DNA of 64,000 nucleotides from Crotophaga sulcirostris (Eukaryota > Chordata > Aves > Cuculiformes > Crotophagidae), in contig VYZB01001146.1 in assembly GCA_013397455.1 (NCBI GenBank), positions 1 to 64,000 of the forward strand. Reading direction: 5' to 3'. This document shows positions 45,871-60,083 of this stretch, one piece after another. The notes under the pieces were generated by a model. The model saw nothing but the letters and a program-made list of their open reading frames with translations, did no database searches and was not told the DNA's origin. A program made the translations under genes and the position numbers. Positions within the stretch are counted from its first letter, which is position 1; each line of letters begins with the position of its first letter.

Positions 45871-48636
45871 GGCCTCCTCTTTTGCAGAATTCACTATGGC
45901 AGCATAAAAAAATCATTTTTTCCCTATTTGACTCAGAAGTGATGTCATGTCACTAGCTAGGTAAGTCACAAATGTGTTTCATTACCTTAGAGATAGAAAG
46001 GAAGTGATTATTACATTGCACCAATTCACCTAACATTAACAAAGCTGAAAACAGAAATTTTCTCAGTCACTTTTAGACACCTTTATCTGAGTTCATTATC
46101 TAAGTTCTCTTTATGTCTGCAGTAGAAAGACCAGGACATGAATCATCTCCCATTCATCTACTGTAGATGACTGAAATAGGTCAGTCTAATTGTCATGGAA
46201 CTACATTGACTATAACGGAAGTTTAGATGACTGTTTCAGAGAGAAATGCCTATATTGTGAATGTTTTCCACTTAGATTACTTAGATGATTCCTTTCTCAG
46301 GCGTGTGGAGTAATTTAGCTCTTTAGAGACCCTTTAGAAGTGCAGAAAGAACTATGGTGTGAACCTTTTCCATCATAAGACACTTTCTACAGAAAGATAA
46401 ATTGCTCTTTGAAAGTCCCTTCGTTTTACGTCAATTGTAAATGAGATGTGGCCTCTTACCTGAATGAAGTTATGCTAGTTGATCCTAGTTGTTTTCTGGT
46501 TTTTAGAAAAAAAAATTATCTGGAAAGGCAGTAGTCAAGCATGCATATCTAATTCAGCCTTACATTTGATTGCGTGTCACACATGAGAAAAGAGAATAAC
46601 CTACTGTTTTGTGGTGTTTCATTAAAATCTCTATATAGCTGTAATTTGTAGAAGAATTTTTCTTCTCTATCCCATTTTGAAGATGTCTGACAGTCTAAAA
46701 GATAAAATGCAATTTTCAGATCTGTTACTGCAAGAAAATTAACGAATGAAAAAATAAGTAATTTTGGTTTTCAGTGTCAATAGTAGAAATAGTAGAAAGC
46801 AGTTAAATTTTTGGTAAGGCAACTCCACAGTGCTTCCAGAGAATAAACTGGTCATAGATTTTTCAATTGATATTTTACTTGAATACTGTCATAAAATTTT
46901 GCACAAATTATTTCATGTTTAAATAAAAATTGTGGCCACTGCTTAGTACTGTTTATAAAAATGAACTTCATTACTGCCGTAGATATGCTATGCAATTACT
47001 CCTCAATGAAATTTTTGCAATACAGAAAGGTCAAAGCTACTCTTCTTTTGTCAGTCACATTTATTGGAATATGTTTGCTGGTGAGGTCTCTGGTAGCACC
47101 ATGTGGCTGTATTGTAGATGTATGAAAAGTGCAAGACTGCTACAGTATAGCAAAGTTGAAAATATGTCAGTTATTAAGTTTTTTGAGAGTACTGAAGAAT
47201 TAACTTCTGTTCTTCAGAATCCTTTGATGATGCTTAATATTTAAACAGCAATGTTTAATCCGTATAAAGAGATTTTAATGAAGTAGGTAGTATATATTAT
47301 TTGGTTAAGAGTAACTTGTTTCTTTCCATATAACATTAATATTGATTTCTCTGTTAAATATGTTTATGTGATTGGATGGAAATGTCATTTTTTATGTTAT
47401 TCCTTGATGGTTAAAACTTAATACTTAGTTACTATTTCCTCAAGTTCCTTTTTTGTTTCCTAAATGCTCATACAATTGGGAAAGTTTGGGAAGTGAATTT
47501 TGGAAAATATTTTTCATTTAATATTTCAACATCACATTGCTGTGTAATTTGCCTATTAAAATAATTAAGATGTCAGCAGAGTATGATTATTTCAAGGAGT
47601 GATTGATGATAGCTTGTAGACAGCTTCGAGATTAGTGAAGATGAAGGCAGTTAGTTGTCAGCTGGCCATGACATGAACTTCAAATTAAGCAAGTACTATG
47701 GAAAAATTAACAGATTTTAACTAAATTAGTGACAGGAGGAATATAATGCAATGTGAGTTTAATCTGTTGGGAATTTGTCGGGATGTTCTTAAGAAAGATT
47801 TGATTTGAAGTTATGAAGATAATGTTGTAGTTGTGAAAGCAGAGAAAGCACTTAAAAGGATAGGTGTGTCACCTGGTGACTTGTGCTTTCTGTGATCTTT
47901 TAAGACATGTCTGCTTGAACGGTACTTCATAGGCATGAAATATCTTGCTTGTAAAACTATAGATTCTCTAAATCTTGACTACATCAAGTAACAGAAGAGC
48001 AAATGCTCTGAGATCCAAGATCTCTTTAGCATAAGAATCCTTTTGTATAACAAAATAAAAACCAGCCTACAAACAGTTTAAAATACTTATAGTCCAGGGT
48101 TTGAACCATATATTTCCTGGTTTGTAAAATCTGCATTATTGTCATTCCATTCCTCAAGCTAAGTTCTTAACACTACTATTCACCACTGTAGGATATGGAG
48201 TAATCCAGAAACTCCATTATCATCACAAGATTCTTCTATCTTTTCCTAAGATATTTTATTTTGATAATGCTTTACTAGGTTGAAATGAAGATGATTTTAA
48301 TATTTGTCCCATATATAGGACAGAATAAGAAAGATATACAAGCAATCAGCTGGCTAGAGAATAGTAAGAACCATTAAGCTACCCTGACTCAAATATTGAT
48401 TTCTATCTTCATGTACTGAGACTAGCAAAAGGAAATTTGAGATATTATAGATATCCTTTAAAAAATAAATTCCTTTAACATTTGAAGTCTCTACTTGAAA
48501 TGTAAAAGACAAGAATCACAAAGAAGGTGTCATTATAGAAATATGGTCAAATATATGTTTACTGAAAATATAGGAAAGTATACATTTATTGTACTTGTGT
48601 AAGGACACTGCTTGATTTTTTTGTTTTTCTTTTCAG
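45871..48636. other. AT-rich non-coding stretch
   Basis: No gene or repeat recognised. The 104-codon frame at 46930-47244 has a plausible residue mix but no splice or start support. Confidence 0.6.
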
Positions 48637-48669
48637 AAATTGAGTGATAATTCCCCTGAGGAAAACAAG
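48637..48669 (+). CDS. candidate 33-nt coding exon
   Basis: A very good acceptor (ttttttgtttttcttttcag) precedes it; the donor gtagtt is weak. Only one frame is open, reading KLSDNSPEENK, phase 0 in and phase 0 out. It is polar and acidic, as expected of a linker. At 11 codons the frame proves little. The product is unknown. Confidence 0.18.
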
Positions 48670-51600
48670 GTAGTTCAAAATAGCATTTAACAAGCAAGTA
48701 AATAAACAGAACTACTGCCTTGTTTAGTGTGGAAATTAGTCTATTAGATATGCAGGCAACATGATTTCCATGGTTACAAATGACCTGCTAATCTCTTAAA
48801 TTATCCAGTCATCACGAACAACAAGCTTCCTAAATAATTATAGTAAAATGCAGAATTGATGCTGTCAGTATTTTCAAAGTGAAAAACTCCCAAAGAGAGG
48901 ATTTTTTTTTTTACCTGGTAAGAAGTTACCCCACTATTTCAGTGTAGGTTCATCACCGACTTTCTTTGAAATAATTTACCAGGAATATTTCTTTTTTAAT
49001 CAATAGTGTTTTATTCATCATGTCAGTATTGCAGGTAAGAAGACTAGCAACCTATTGGGGGAGAAGTCTGTTTTATTTGGGTAAAAAATGAAAACTCATT
49101 TAATGTACATTTCTCTGTGGGCTTCTCGGTGCAACAATGTATGTTGGCCAGGTGCACTTTTGTTTCTCACATTTTCTGCAGTTGATAGTCACAGTTTTCC
49201 ATGGAGTAAATTAATTCTGTATACTGATGTTACATTCAGTTCATCTAACTGAAAGAAAAAAATATAGATCAATGGCTCTTGAATGATCACAGTTCATCAT
49301 GTAATAGCTGTACAAATACGCCTTCAGAATTTTCTAAATCTAATGTGAATATAAAACCATTCTGACATGATAACTGGAAAAGCTCTTTACGATTTCATAC
49401 ATGAGATATATACATGTGTGCAATAACTGCTGTGGAATGCCTATTTCATAGCCATTACAGTTTTAAAGAAGTGATAACTCTGCTTTGGTATCTTGACCTA
49501 AAGACAGTGAGCAAAAACATTTTGCTAATGACTGATTCCTGCTATACTGCTTTTCATTCTAATTAATCCCAAATGCTCATCAAGGTCAGTCCTCCTCTAA
49601 TGTCTGAACTATAAACCAGTGTAACTCCATTAACTTCATTTTTCCTCTCTTGGGGTCCCTAGTCAGCAAACGGTTGTGCACTGGAGTTAATTTATCAGCA
49701 ATGCCAACTTCCACAACTTTGCCACAGTCTTGTAGCATTTCACATGCTTTTAAAGCCTCAGCACCTTCTAATATTTGTTGTATGAGAACTTAGCTTTCAT
49801 TTAAGGAAATTGCTGTGGATAGAAACTGTTTTTATCCCTTATGAATGAAAAGAGATGACTTGGTCCTGCTCTAACCTTGAGTTCCAAATTTGAAGGAAAG
49901 ACAAAAAGAAGCTGAAATGTTTTGCAATAAAAAATTCCTGGGGCCTTGCTCAAGTGCTGGATAGAAGTAGTACTATTCCTTTTATGTGAATTGCGTGCTG
50001 GTTTCCTTATGATTTAAGATAATGATGGGATTCTCTTTTGACTTTGTTTTCTAGGCTTCATTTAAAACTCTTTGATTTGCTCTGTTTAATATCCGAGGTC
50101 TATTCTATTATGGATACCAGAAATACAAGCATTAAAATCCTTATCTCACAGTTTGTATCATGATCTTTCCTTTTCTAACCTATTTCCTCCTTCTTTTTTT
50201 TAAATGGAGTCTGTGTTCTCCAAAATGTTATTTTATTTATTAAGCCTTCTATCACTCTTTTTACCATCATTGCTGGCTTACCTTAACCCTAAGAACCTTC
50301 AACAAACATACTCTTCTATATATGCAACGAAATGAGGGAAAAAAAAATCCTTGGAAAAAAATATCATACAACATTATTTGGCTCCTGTTCTTGTGGTATA
50401 AGTCATCACTGATGAGATGATCCGAAGTTTGTTGTGTGGTTATTCTATAAAATGCCTAATGTAATGTTATTCTCATTTTTCAAAAAAGCATACGTAACTG
50501 TAGTAGTGCTGGCACTCACAGGCATCTGTGTTGGTCTGGACTTATTCAAAAGACAACTTATATTTATTGCCTATATCTCAACTATTTAAATAAACTATAG
50601 GCTAGGCTATATGTAGAACCTATTATTTTTTTTTTAAAAAAGCAGACCTAAATGATGGAGATTAGACAAGCTCTTGGGTTACTTGTTCTTGTGTATATTG
50701 TTTTTATAGATTTTCTTTAAATGTTTCTCTGCATGCTGAATGTTTTCTTGAGACAAAGATAGGTAATGATGTTGAACCATTAAACTATATTGCTGAAAAA
50801 TGTTTAGTCCTTCAAAGGTTTTGGAGCAATGAAGGAAGATACTGTCCAATTTTGCAAGATGTTGACTTTTACTCACCATAAGATCTGTTTCTGAGAAAGC
50901 CATTTCTGATATTCTTAATTAGAATTTAGAAATCTACTATCTTTTTTGTATCAGCTATAGATTCAGATTACAATATCATTTTTATTATTTTTTTAAGGAG
51001 TGTATTTATTTACTGTTACATTTGTATAACCAGAGACTGACTGAGAGGAGGGTCCTTTCACTGAAAAATTTGTAACCTTCTTTTATGCTTGATATATTCT
51101 ATAGTAAATCTAGTCATATACAAAGTCACATCTGACTCAAATTCAGAAATAACATTTTGAAGCCTTCACACTGTATCACAACAGAGGCTTACCAGTCTGT
51201 AAAGTGACTCTATAACGCGTTTAATCCAATCAGTCATCCTTACTTTGATCAACAGCAAGAACATGCCTCTGATTATTCAGTCTTTCATTTATAGTGAGGA
51301 TGTAAGGCAGTTTTACAACATGCCTAAAAGGAAGATGTTGGGGCTCAATCACTCCTAAATGGAGTTTTTACACTAAGTAATTTGACTTCAGTTTGTCTGG
51401 TCTCAATCAAAATCCAATTATATACTGTATACAGTAAGTCTGCAGCTGTTTGTATTATGTATGTTTTTAATGTAAAGGAAAAAAGTTTAGAACATGAGAT
51501 TGACTGAACTGTTCCTTCCCTACTGAAGAATGACAAATAATTACTGTGAGAGGAGGAAGGAGGTCAGAGTTTTGACACTTCATTGAAGTAGAGAGTTGTT

Positions 51601-54600
51601 TATTACTCTATTAACTTCTAAATGATAACAAATACTACAACAAAAAGAGGTTTTCTTATCTATGGAAAGGAAAGAAGCTTTATTCTAATAAGAGGTTGGC
51701 TAGACTGCTTCCTACTTAAGGAGAAAGTAAAATAAATCTCAGGGATGAAATATTAAACTAGTCTAGATATTTTGAAAGACTTCAGAGGAAAGATTGACTA
51801 TTAAACCCAACATAGTCCACTAAAAGAGAGAAAATATACAATCTGATTCCTGCATAGTTTCTTGAGAGAGAGTAAGTCTATCAGAAAGCTAGACCTTCTA
51901 ATGTAAACTTTGCATCATTTGAATAAACGTACATTTTTCATTCCCTCTTTTAAACTGAGTTGTCTATTTTAGATATTAAATGTTGGTATTTGCATATTAC
52001 TATAAGCTGTCTTAAGGTAAGTGTAATTTACGGACCTGGCATAAAAAAACCCATTCAATCAAGGCAGCAGCGAATCCATGAATGAGAGTGCTAGTATTCC
52101 TTAATAAGTCACCCAGTGCTTTATAGCAAATTTTCCTCTCTATTGACAAGAGAGGGGACCTGTGGAGGTTGAAATTGCAAGAGACCATCAGAAGAGTAGT
52201 TACAATGATAACAGATCCAAATGAATGTCAGGCAAAAAAAAGGGGCAATGTTCACACATTGCAGGATGGGAAAACCACATTAGATGCTATGAAAAATGCC
52301 TATACTAGGAAGGCAGTGTAGAACAGGTGAGCAAGTTATCCAGAGATATAGTAGAATCTCCACTCAAGGTTTTCGAGATTTTTTGTCAGTAATAAGAGAC
52401 GTTTGGAGTGTAGTTCAAAACTGACGGTCAGAATAAGTGATTCAACTTCCTATCTGTTGCTAGAGAACCCTGGAGAAATCTGGCTTGTTTGTTTCTTCAT
52501 TGCATTAGGTGGCTGAACTTTCAAACACACACAGTTAATATCAGCTTGATTTCTCACCTGAATGAATGGGTAAGAGTCTAATTTACTGCATTACACAAAA
52601 GAATATTCTATCAGTAGAGCTGTTGCCTTCATTATTAAATTTCTGCTTTAAATAGTCTAACAAGTAATAAATTATCAAGTGTATTTCACATCCAAAAGAA
52701 CTCTTTTTGTAATTAACAAAAATAAGTAATGTCTATTGAAAGAAGTATAAGAAATATAAGAAATATAAGCAACACAATATCTTCTTAACGAACCATCTTG
52801 CAATTGCAAAGTAACTTTTCTAGCTCTGACTCTGTTTACACCTTTGATGGGAGACACTGCTAGAATACAAGTACAATCAGCTGCCACTACTGATGACAGG
52901 ATTTGGTGCATAAGTGGAATACATAGAAGCCACTGGACAGAAACATTATAAAAACTTTTTATCCTCGCAGCTTGTTTCTGGGATTGGCCCCTCTCTGTCT
53001 CCTTGCCTGTAGACTCAGTTGAAATATTTTTCAGCAAGACTTTGTCTCTCTAGACTGTTTAAGAATGGCCTATAGAACTATGTTGGAAAACTTGGCAAGA
53101 AATATACCATTAATGTAATTTGGATTGGCTAAAGACTTCTCATCTGTATGCATGCTTGGCAGTAAAGAGAAAAAGAACACAAAACAAAAACCTTCACAAT
53201 AACCCAGAAAGGACTAAACAAAGAGAGTTTCTAAACTTAGCACACCCAGTGGTGAATATGGCAGTTTCTGAAGCCACTTTTAGCTCTGTGAAAAGCTGTG
53301 TGTGAATGCACGAGGCATATCACTAGGGCAGTGTCCAATTTAATTAATGTAAAAGTTTTAGTTGGACTTATTACTGAATAGCATGTATGACATTAAGAAG
53401 AATTCTTAACACCTTTCTCAGTATCATACTTCTCTAGGCTCCAAATCCAAGCTTTCCTATTCCTACATTTCCTACCAAATTCCATGTCCTTAAATTGAAT
53501 TATAATCCTTAGCCCTTTTTCTTCCTCACTTTTACCTCATATACACTCACCTGCATAAATCTGGATCCCCAATATTTTTTTTAACTAGCATCTCCTATTC
53601 ACGTACCAATGATCATTTTCCAAAACTAGGATTCTAGTCCCCTCTTTCCATTCACCTCAGCAATATTACACCTACTTCACCAACCCCCACACTCTTTGTT
53701 ACTCTTGGGCCTTAAGAAAGGCCCTGCATGGTTTGGATATCCTGGGCTGGCTAGGGTCTGCAGTATCAATAGTAATCTTAATTCTGTCAATGTAGAGACT
53801 CATGTAGCAGCTGCTCAGGTGACACATGACAACAAGTTACTAAAGTTCAGACGACTGTCAGGAATTATCTGTGAAGAGCGACTTATCCTTTGGACTTGAG
53901 TACGAAGCAGATGTGAACGTAAGAACTTTAGGTGGTGATCCACAAACTTTTGTTTTGTACATCACAACTAATACTAAGACTACAATTTATTTTCATTTCT
54001 TCACTCTTCATACAGGATAAGGTGGAAATAAATAATTTTAACTTTTCTTTTCCTTATTTTCTAACATTTACTCATTTTATCCTGTTTTTCAGACCTGTGT
54101 GGGCTAAGGAATAGCTAGTCCTGCTTGCACAGCAGTAAGTGCTTTCATATTGCGTAGGCTACCAGTCAACCAAACCTTCATGATATGTAAGGCTCACCCT
54201 AAACCCACACTTCCTTCTGATGAACAAAGTTCAGAACACTTAATCCATTGACATATATCTGTCATCAGGACCCTTCAGGTCTGTGTGGGATGGGCAGGAC
54301 CTGGGTTAATGAATTTCGAATGCGTCTGCTGTTTTGAACTATATTCTCTTCCACACTTCTTTCACAAGATACATAACCTTTAATGACCTTTATGTACTTT
54401 TTTAAACAATGCACAGAAGGTTTCAACCATGAATTGTTATCTGGTGAATACTAATGCTTCATGCTGCAGCCTTCTACTTACTAGCAAAATAGCTGGTTCC
54501 AAACAATCTATGGATGTTTGTCTATCACAGCATTAAAGAAACAAGGAAGTAGTGACTAGCTTTTTTTCAAAATTGTGTCTGGCAAGTGTGGTGAAAGCAG

Positions 54601-56629
54601 AGACTACAAAACTAGGGATTTATTCAGGGATTCAGGTAAAGTGTCAAGATTTGTACTTTCCCTGGAGTTTAGAACTTTATAACATCACTAGTAAATTAGC
54701 AAGTACTGACCAAGTGAAAACAGCTCTACTCACATTTTCTTCAATAGACTTTTAACAGCAGTAAGTTCTGCAGCCCATTCAAACCTCCAAAAGGTAGTGG
54801 CATTTTCACACAGATAAGACAAGATATGCAGTAATACCCAGGTGCCATCCTTCTCTCTTTTTTAAAATGCTCTTTGGCTGCAGTCACAGTATTTTTTTGT
54901 AAAATACTCCATTTTCAGGTTGGATTTGATTTGACGACCCTTTTCCCCTTGTAGATGTTGTGCAGTAATTTGTGCTTCATCAAAAGGTACAGTGACCATG
55001 CTGATACTGAAGACACCAGAATAGTTTCCTTTCTGGAACATGAAAGCACTGTGCTATTGCAGATGCCATGGTGTGGCTGATGTTGAGAAATGTTACCACT
55101 AAAAGGAGCAACCAGTACAATTGCACTGAACTGTTTCAGATTAGTGAGTGTAATTCAGTATTAAAATTACACTTTCAAGTACTGGTTTAAGCTGAGACAG
55201 CTTGGAAGAAGTCCATTTCAGTTAAAGATTTATTGCTAATATTTGCTGAACTACAAAGTACCAATATTTTTCATACTGCTTTTGTTTCAATGTTCCCTTG
55301 CTGTCAGCACTAGCCATTGTGTTGTTCTGAGGCAATTCCACATCAGACAAGCTGAGGCCAACCAAACAGTTATCAGCTAAAATTGTGCCACAGAGGTCTT
55401 GGGATTTGACTTATAGAATATAATAACTCCTGCCTAAAGTTTCATTTGAAATTTTTTACTAAGCAAAACCTTACACTTAAGTGTTCCTTAGTATTAATCA
55501 GTTTTCTGTGTTTTTACATAAGCAAACTGGTACAGTGTGTTCACTTAATAAGGTGATAAAAACATATGAAGAGATTTCATGGGTTCTTTTTCTTGAAGTT
55601 TATTTTTTTGATGCTCAGATGTTAACAGAGAAGAGAAATATGAAAACAGAGTCACAGAAATTCAGATACGATACTTATCTTGGCATTTGAGCAACCAGTT
55701 ATCTATCAGTTACCAGTCAGAAAGCGTTCATATTATAAAAGCGATATTTCCCCACACTATTTTTAAAGGCATAATCCAGGAAAAAGGTTTCCATTATTTT
55801 TCTTGAAAACCTTCTTTCATAGCCTAAATTATCTTTAAAATAAACAAATAGATGAGCACATGTATCCCATCTTACCCTAATCCCTCTTCATAGATACTTT
55901 TTCTGAGTTTTATCTTCCTTTCTTTCTACACCAGCCCTCGTGGGACTCTGACAATGGCTTCTATTCAACAGTCTTCAGAGTGGCTTGCAGAGTTCAAATG
56001 CAAGCTGTATCTTTTTGCTGCATAGTGTCCACCTTACATCACAATTTGAAAAAGTGACTGGTATGTCTCTGATTCAGGATGTTCTACCCTTACGTTTAGT
56101 TCCATCATCAGTCCATGGCCTCTTGCAAATGTCACAGCTTCTCAAAGGCATGTCATGTTAAATGCCAATATTTCAGATTAGCTTTTCTCAGATACAGTAG
56201 CCTGACTTTTCCAAGCTAAATTTCCCTTTGTTTTTCTCAGTTTGCATTTTTATAATAGCTTTTGAAATTTTATTTATAGTCTTTGCTAGAAGCTGTTTGT
56301 TTTTTATTCTTCTTTAGCTACATTTATGACTGTCATTAATTTGATTAGCTTTGATTGATTGACAGTTAAAGCTAGCTGCAGAAGGAAAAGTCAGAACTCT
56401 GTCCTAGTTTTGTATATGATTACCATCTGAATATATGACAGCTAGTTGAAAAGTGAGCTCCAAAAGACATCTGGAAGATTTGAAAACAACAGTGCGTCTG
56501 TTTTATAGAATGGAAAGTAAGTCAGTAGACTTTGAAAGATGAAGGAACTTAAGCACTGTCTTGATGTGTGCTAAAACATGTAACTTTAAGGTGGCTAGTA
56601 TCCAAAATATACCCAAAAGCACTGTGTCT
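48670..56629. other. AT-rich non-coding stretch
   Basis: No gene recognised. Several strong polypyrimidine acceptors lie here (about 49183, 53989, 54093, 54953 and 55934) without convincing donor partners. The 120-codon minus frame at 52675-53037 overlaps a 9-bp repeat (aagaaatat) and has no known domain. A 7-bp-stem hairpin, GGGCCTT/AAGGCCC, lies at 53707-53724. Confidence 0.55.
53707..53724. repeat. inverted repeat, 7-bp stem and 4-nt loop
   Basis: GGGCCTT, loop AAGA, AAGGCCC. Not followed by a T run and probably without function in a vertebrate context. Confidence 0.7.
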
Positions 56630-57235
56630 GTACGGAGTATAAATGACAGGGTTTTGGAAGTGTGGGACTGCAGAGGTGTGTAGGAGACCATGGAATGCCC
56701 TGTGCTGGTCCCAGCCTAGCTTGTCACTGGTGTGAGCAGCAATGTCAGGACCCTATGGCATCCTTGATCACTCATTTTTTAAGGAAATGTAGCAGAACTA
56801 AGGTGCTAGAGATGCTCTGTATGCTGTTGGAGACATGCAAGGGAGACACTGTTGTTAGGACATGGCAGAAAACAAGCTGATGAGGAGAAAGATAAGGGCA
56901 TGGCTGGAAATACTGTCTTGGAAAGGGATGGGTGATGACAGGTTAGGGACATCTCTGAGGGACTCTGGCTGTGGGTGACCCATGTCTAGGCAGAGACAAT
57001 GCTGAGGAACCGCAACAGAGACAACTCTGAAAGACCGCATCTCTGTGTGAAACCATACCCGAGCAAGGACACACCTAATGTACTGTGGCCTGTGGGCAAC
57101 ACATGCCAGAGAAGCAGAAAATTAAGGAGTCTTAAGCAGTGGAAGAGAACCAGTGAGGCGCAAGCAGAAAAAGACAAACAGCAATACATATCCAGACTCC
57201 TGTGCTGCCTGTTGCTTTACCAAGTAATTTAGGAT
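56630..57235 (+). other. GC-enriched, repeat-like block, unassigned
   Basis: The composition shifts from AT-rich to roughly balanced, with short overlapping frames on both strands. Two loosely similar units occur at 56957 ('gactctggctgtgggtgacc') and 57078 ('tactgtggcctgtgggcaac'), each followed by a purine-rich stretch. The repeated 'ctgtggg...gaccca' motif recalls internal sequence of an avian interspersed repeat, but I cannot name the family. Boundaries are approximate, and no terminal repeats or target duplications were found. A non-coding exon is another possibility. Confidence 0.35.
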
Positions 57236-58049
57236 GGATTGTGTGTAGCTCATTTCCGATATGAAAGAAATTGAGACTAGAAAGGGGAGAGAAAGTTGAT
57301 TAGATTTTTTGGTTGCTGAATTACCCCCACCTAAATCAACGTTGAGAAGTTGGTGATAAACAAATATAATTTAAATTCAGTACAATTCCCCAAGTTGAGG
57401 CTGTTTTGTTTATGTCAGTGTTATATATAGTGGGGAAACATCTGAGAAGGGAACTGGAAAAATTTAGGCTGAATGGGAACCTACCTAAGAAATTCTTTGT
57501 GATTTGGCACAGGTAGAATGCTGTACTTCAAACATTCATCATGGTGAAAATGAAAGCATGCTGATGATGGGCTTCCTTTTACAGTCAAGAATCAAGTTAC
57601 ATTTACGGTTAATATTACAAAAGTAGGCTACAGAGCCAAAGTTGCATGACTAAGCTGCAGGTTAGGTTCAGTTTCTCTTCTGTAAGTGACTTCTCATACC
57701 ACCAAGATCTGTGGTATGTGTCATTGTAACTTGTCTTGTGTGAAGCTATTTCACTTGTGCATCTTAATAGGTTTAAAGTAAAAGCAATTCTACACTGAAT
57801 CCTAAGCAAATAAATGGTGGTACTGACCATATCCAAAGGTATACAAAAAACTATTCAGGAAATAAAAGAATAAGCAATATGAATTTGTAATGGAGTACTT
57901 CAAAAACCTTTTTTTCTAACAGATAACAACATAGTTCTATGCTGTAACTTTTCCTGATTAACAAGGGCAGTAAGTAGCGTTGAATTAAAGCCTTTCTAGA
58001 AGGAAATGAGGTTTATTTTTATTTTTGTTTGTTTTTTTTTCTTTCTCAG

Positions 58050-58097
58050 CCTCCTTTGGAATCACTTGATTCATATACAAAAATATACTGAATATGT
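58050..58097 (+). CDS. candidate 48-nt coding exon
   Basis: The acceptor is very strong (gttttttttttctttctcag) and the donor gtaaga is good. Phase 2 in and phase 2 out gives LLWNHLIHIQKYTEY. An alternative phase 0 reading gives PPLESLDSYTKIY and then a stop, which would make it a last exon. The product is unknown, and the link to the upstream candidates is not established. Confidence 0.22.
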
Positions 58098-60083
58098 GTA
58101 AGAATTGATATTTTGAAAATAACTGTGTGTGGCTTTTAAATGCCCCATTTACCTTTCCTTGCAGACAGTGTTCTGTGTGGCCTCTTGCAAGCTCACATAA
58201 TAAAATTAGATGAAAAATGATAAATGAAGGTGCTGGGTTCATTAAATAGCGAATGGAAAGACAGTTGCTAGATAGGTATGTAAGTCAAGTCCTCTGTATG
58301 TGCTGTGTTTTGCAAGTAGAATGCTGTTATTGTGTTAGAAACTAAGTGTTTCGATGTCACGTATCTAAAAGCTTTAATGCAGCAGGTAACAAAGCACATT
58401 TTTTGTGAAACAATAATATCAAAAGGAAAAGCAACTTAATCTTCCACTTCAACATGACTCACATTCATCTCCTCCGGAAATGCTGCACTAGTTTTATTGA
58501 CCTCTCAGAACCGTTTGAGTCTCTACAATCATCACTTCTAGAATGTTAAATTTTCACTGGTTTATTGTACAAGATTGGAAAGGTTTTTTTTTCATTTTCA
58601 TAAAAAGCACAGCAATCTGAATTTATCATTGTTAACCAAGACCTTATCTGATGTTAGTAAAAGAAAAGGAATTGCTGCACTGCACAGGTTCTACTTCCAA
58701 GATTATTTTCAGCCTATTGAGTACATCAGTACTATAATTTTTGGTTATCCTCAGTTATCTTTCTTATGGTTCCAGGGAGTGAATATGAAATTTTGGGAGT
58801 ATACAGAAACCCCAAGCCTATCCAGATATATAATATGCCATTAGTACAGCACCACAAGATTTGGATACCTACAGGCACGTATAGGAAGGCTGTCAGCTCA
58901 CCTGGAGATCCTGCTTGGGTAGCATGCAGGGCACAGCTGGGGTCATAAAGTCCTACCTAAACACACACTAAACACAACCACACTTGATCTTGACACTTAA
59001 TTTACTCAGTGTATCAAATAATGTTGATGCAATTCGATTTAGAATGAATGGCACTATTTAACAGAAACTATGAAATGTGTCCTATGAATACAAAAGGAAA
59101 ACCTGGTGAGGACTAATGAAAAAGGAATGTTATTCTTTTGTTAATTCAGAGGTATTTTTAACTGAAAAAAGAAAACATCATTGAATATATGAAGATCATA
59201 TGCACTGCTGACCAGTGTGATTTCTTATGTGATTGGTGTGGTCCTGAGGATGAAAGCACAGTGCCAGTGGTTCATATAGCTCTGGGGAACAGTGGATGAC
59301 AAATAAGCCTGAATGCTTTGTTTTAATCTCATTTTGGTTCTGCTCCTGCAGCCATTAGAAGAACATAACACAAAAATATTGGGGTTTTTTCTGTCATCTC
59401 TACATTTTTTCTCAACAGTATAACGAAAGTATTTGGGTTTTTTGTAGAAATATAGATATATTTCAGCATTTATTTTGCAAACTAGAAGGACTGTATTCAG
59501 AAAACTAGCAGTGATACTTCTTTTCTCACCAGATAGTTCAGACTGCCAGTCCAGAATATGGGTGTTCTAGATTCAAATCCTTTTTACTTCTGTTTTATGT
59601 CACAGAAGAAGGTGATAATATGAAATCACTTGGACCCTGTGTTCTGGGGCTGGACTTTCTGATATTTTCCATTTGATTCTATTTAATTCTTTGATTTTAT
59701 GGAGAAATAAGTGCAAGCAGGTACCCCAACTGTTTACCAACAGTTCCTTTAAATAAGTCATTCTTAACATATGCCCTAAACCAGACAATTTTATAACTTT
59801 TCTGCCCTCTGCTTCCCCAGGAAGATCCACTTGTTAAATCTACCTTCCATTTTCTCAGATAACTGAAAGGGTATGTTTGATAAATTTACTATTCACCTAA
59901 ATATTTCTTGCCCAGCTCAGAGAATGTGACTGAGAATAATACACTTGAAATCGGAATAAAACGAGTACACAGAGAGAGAGTCTAAGGGTTGTTTGGTTTG
60001 ACGCCCATCTGTATCTTGTATTAGGAGTAGTTTTTTGTATTATCCAAAGGGATGTCTATACGTCTGCACCTTGACTTCTACAG

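Noticed and set aside
52675..53037. 120-codon minus-strand frame
   Set aside because: No recognised domain; its C-terminal tyrosine/serine repeats come from a short tandem repeat near 52748. No splice support seen.
54002..54120. Two strong acceptors less than 110 nt apart (53989 and 54093)
   Set aside because: The sequence between and after them is T-rich and no donor or conserved-looking peptide follows; only short frames to a stop.
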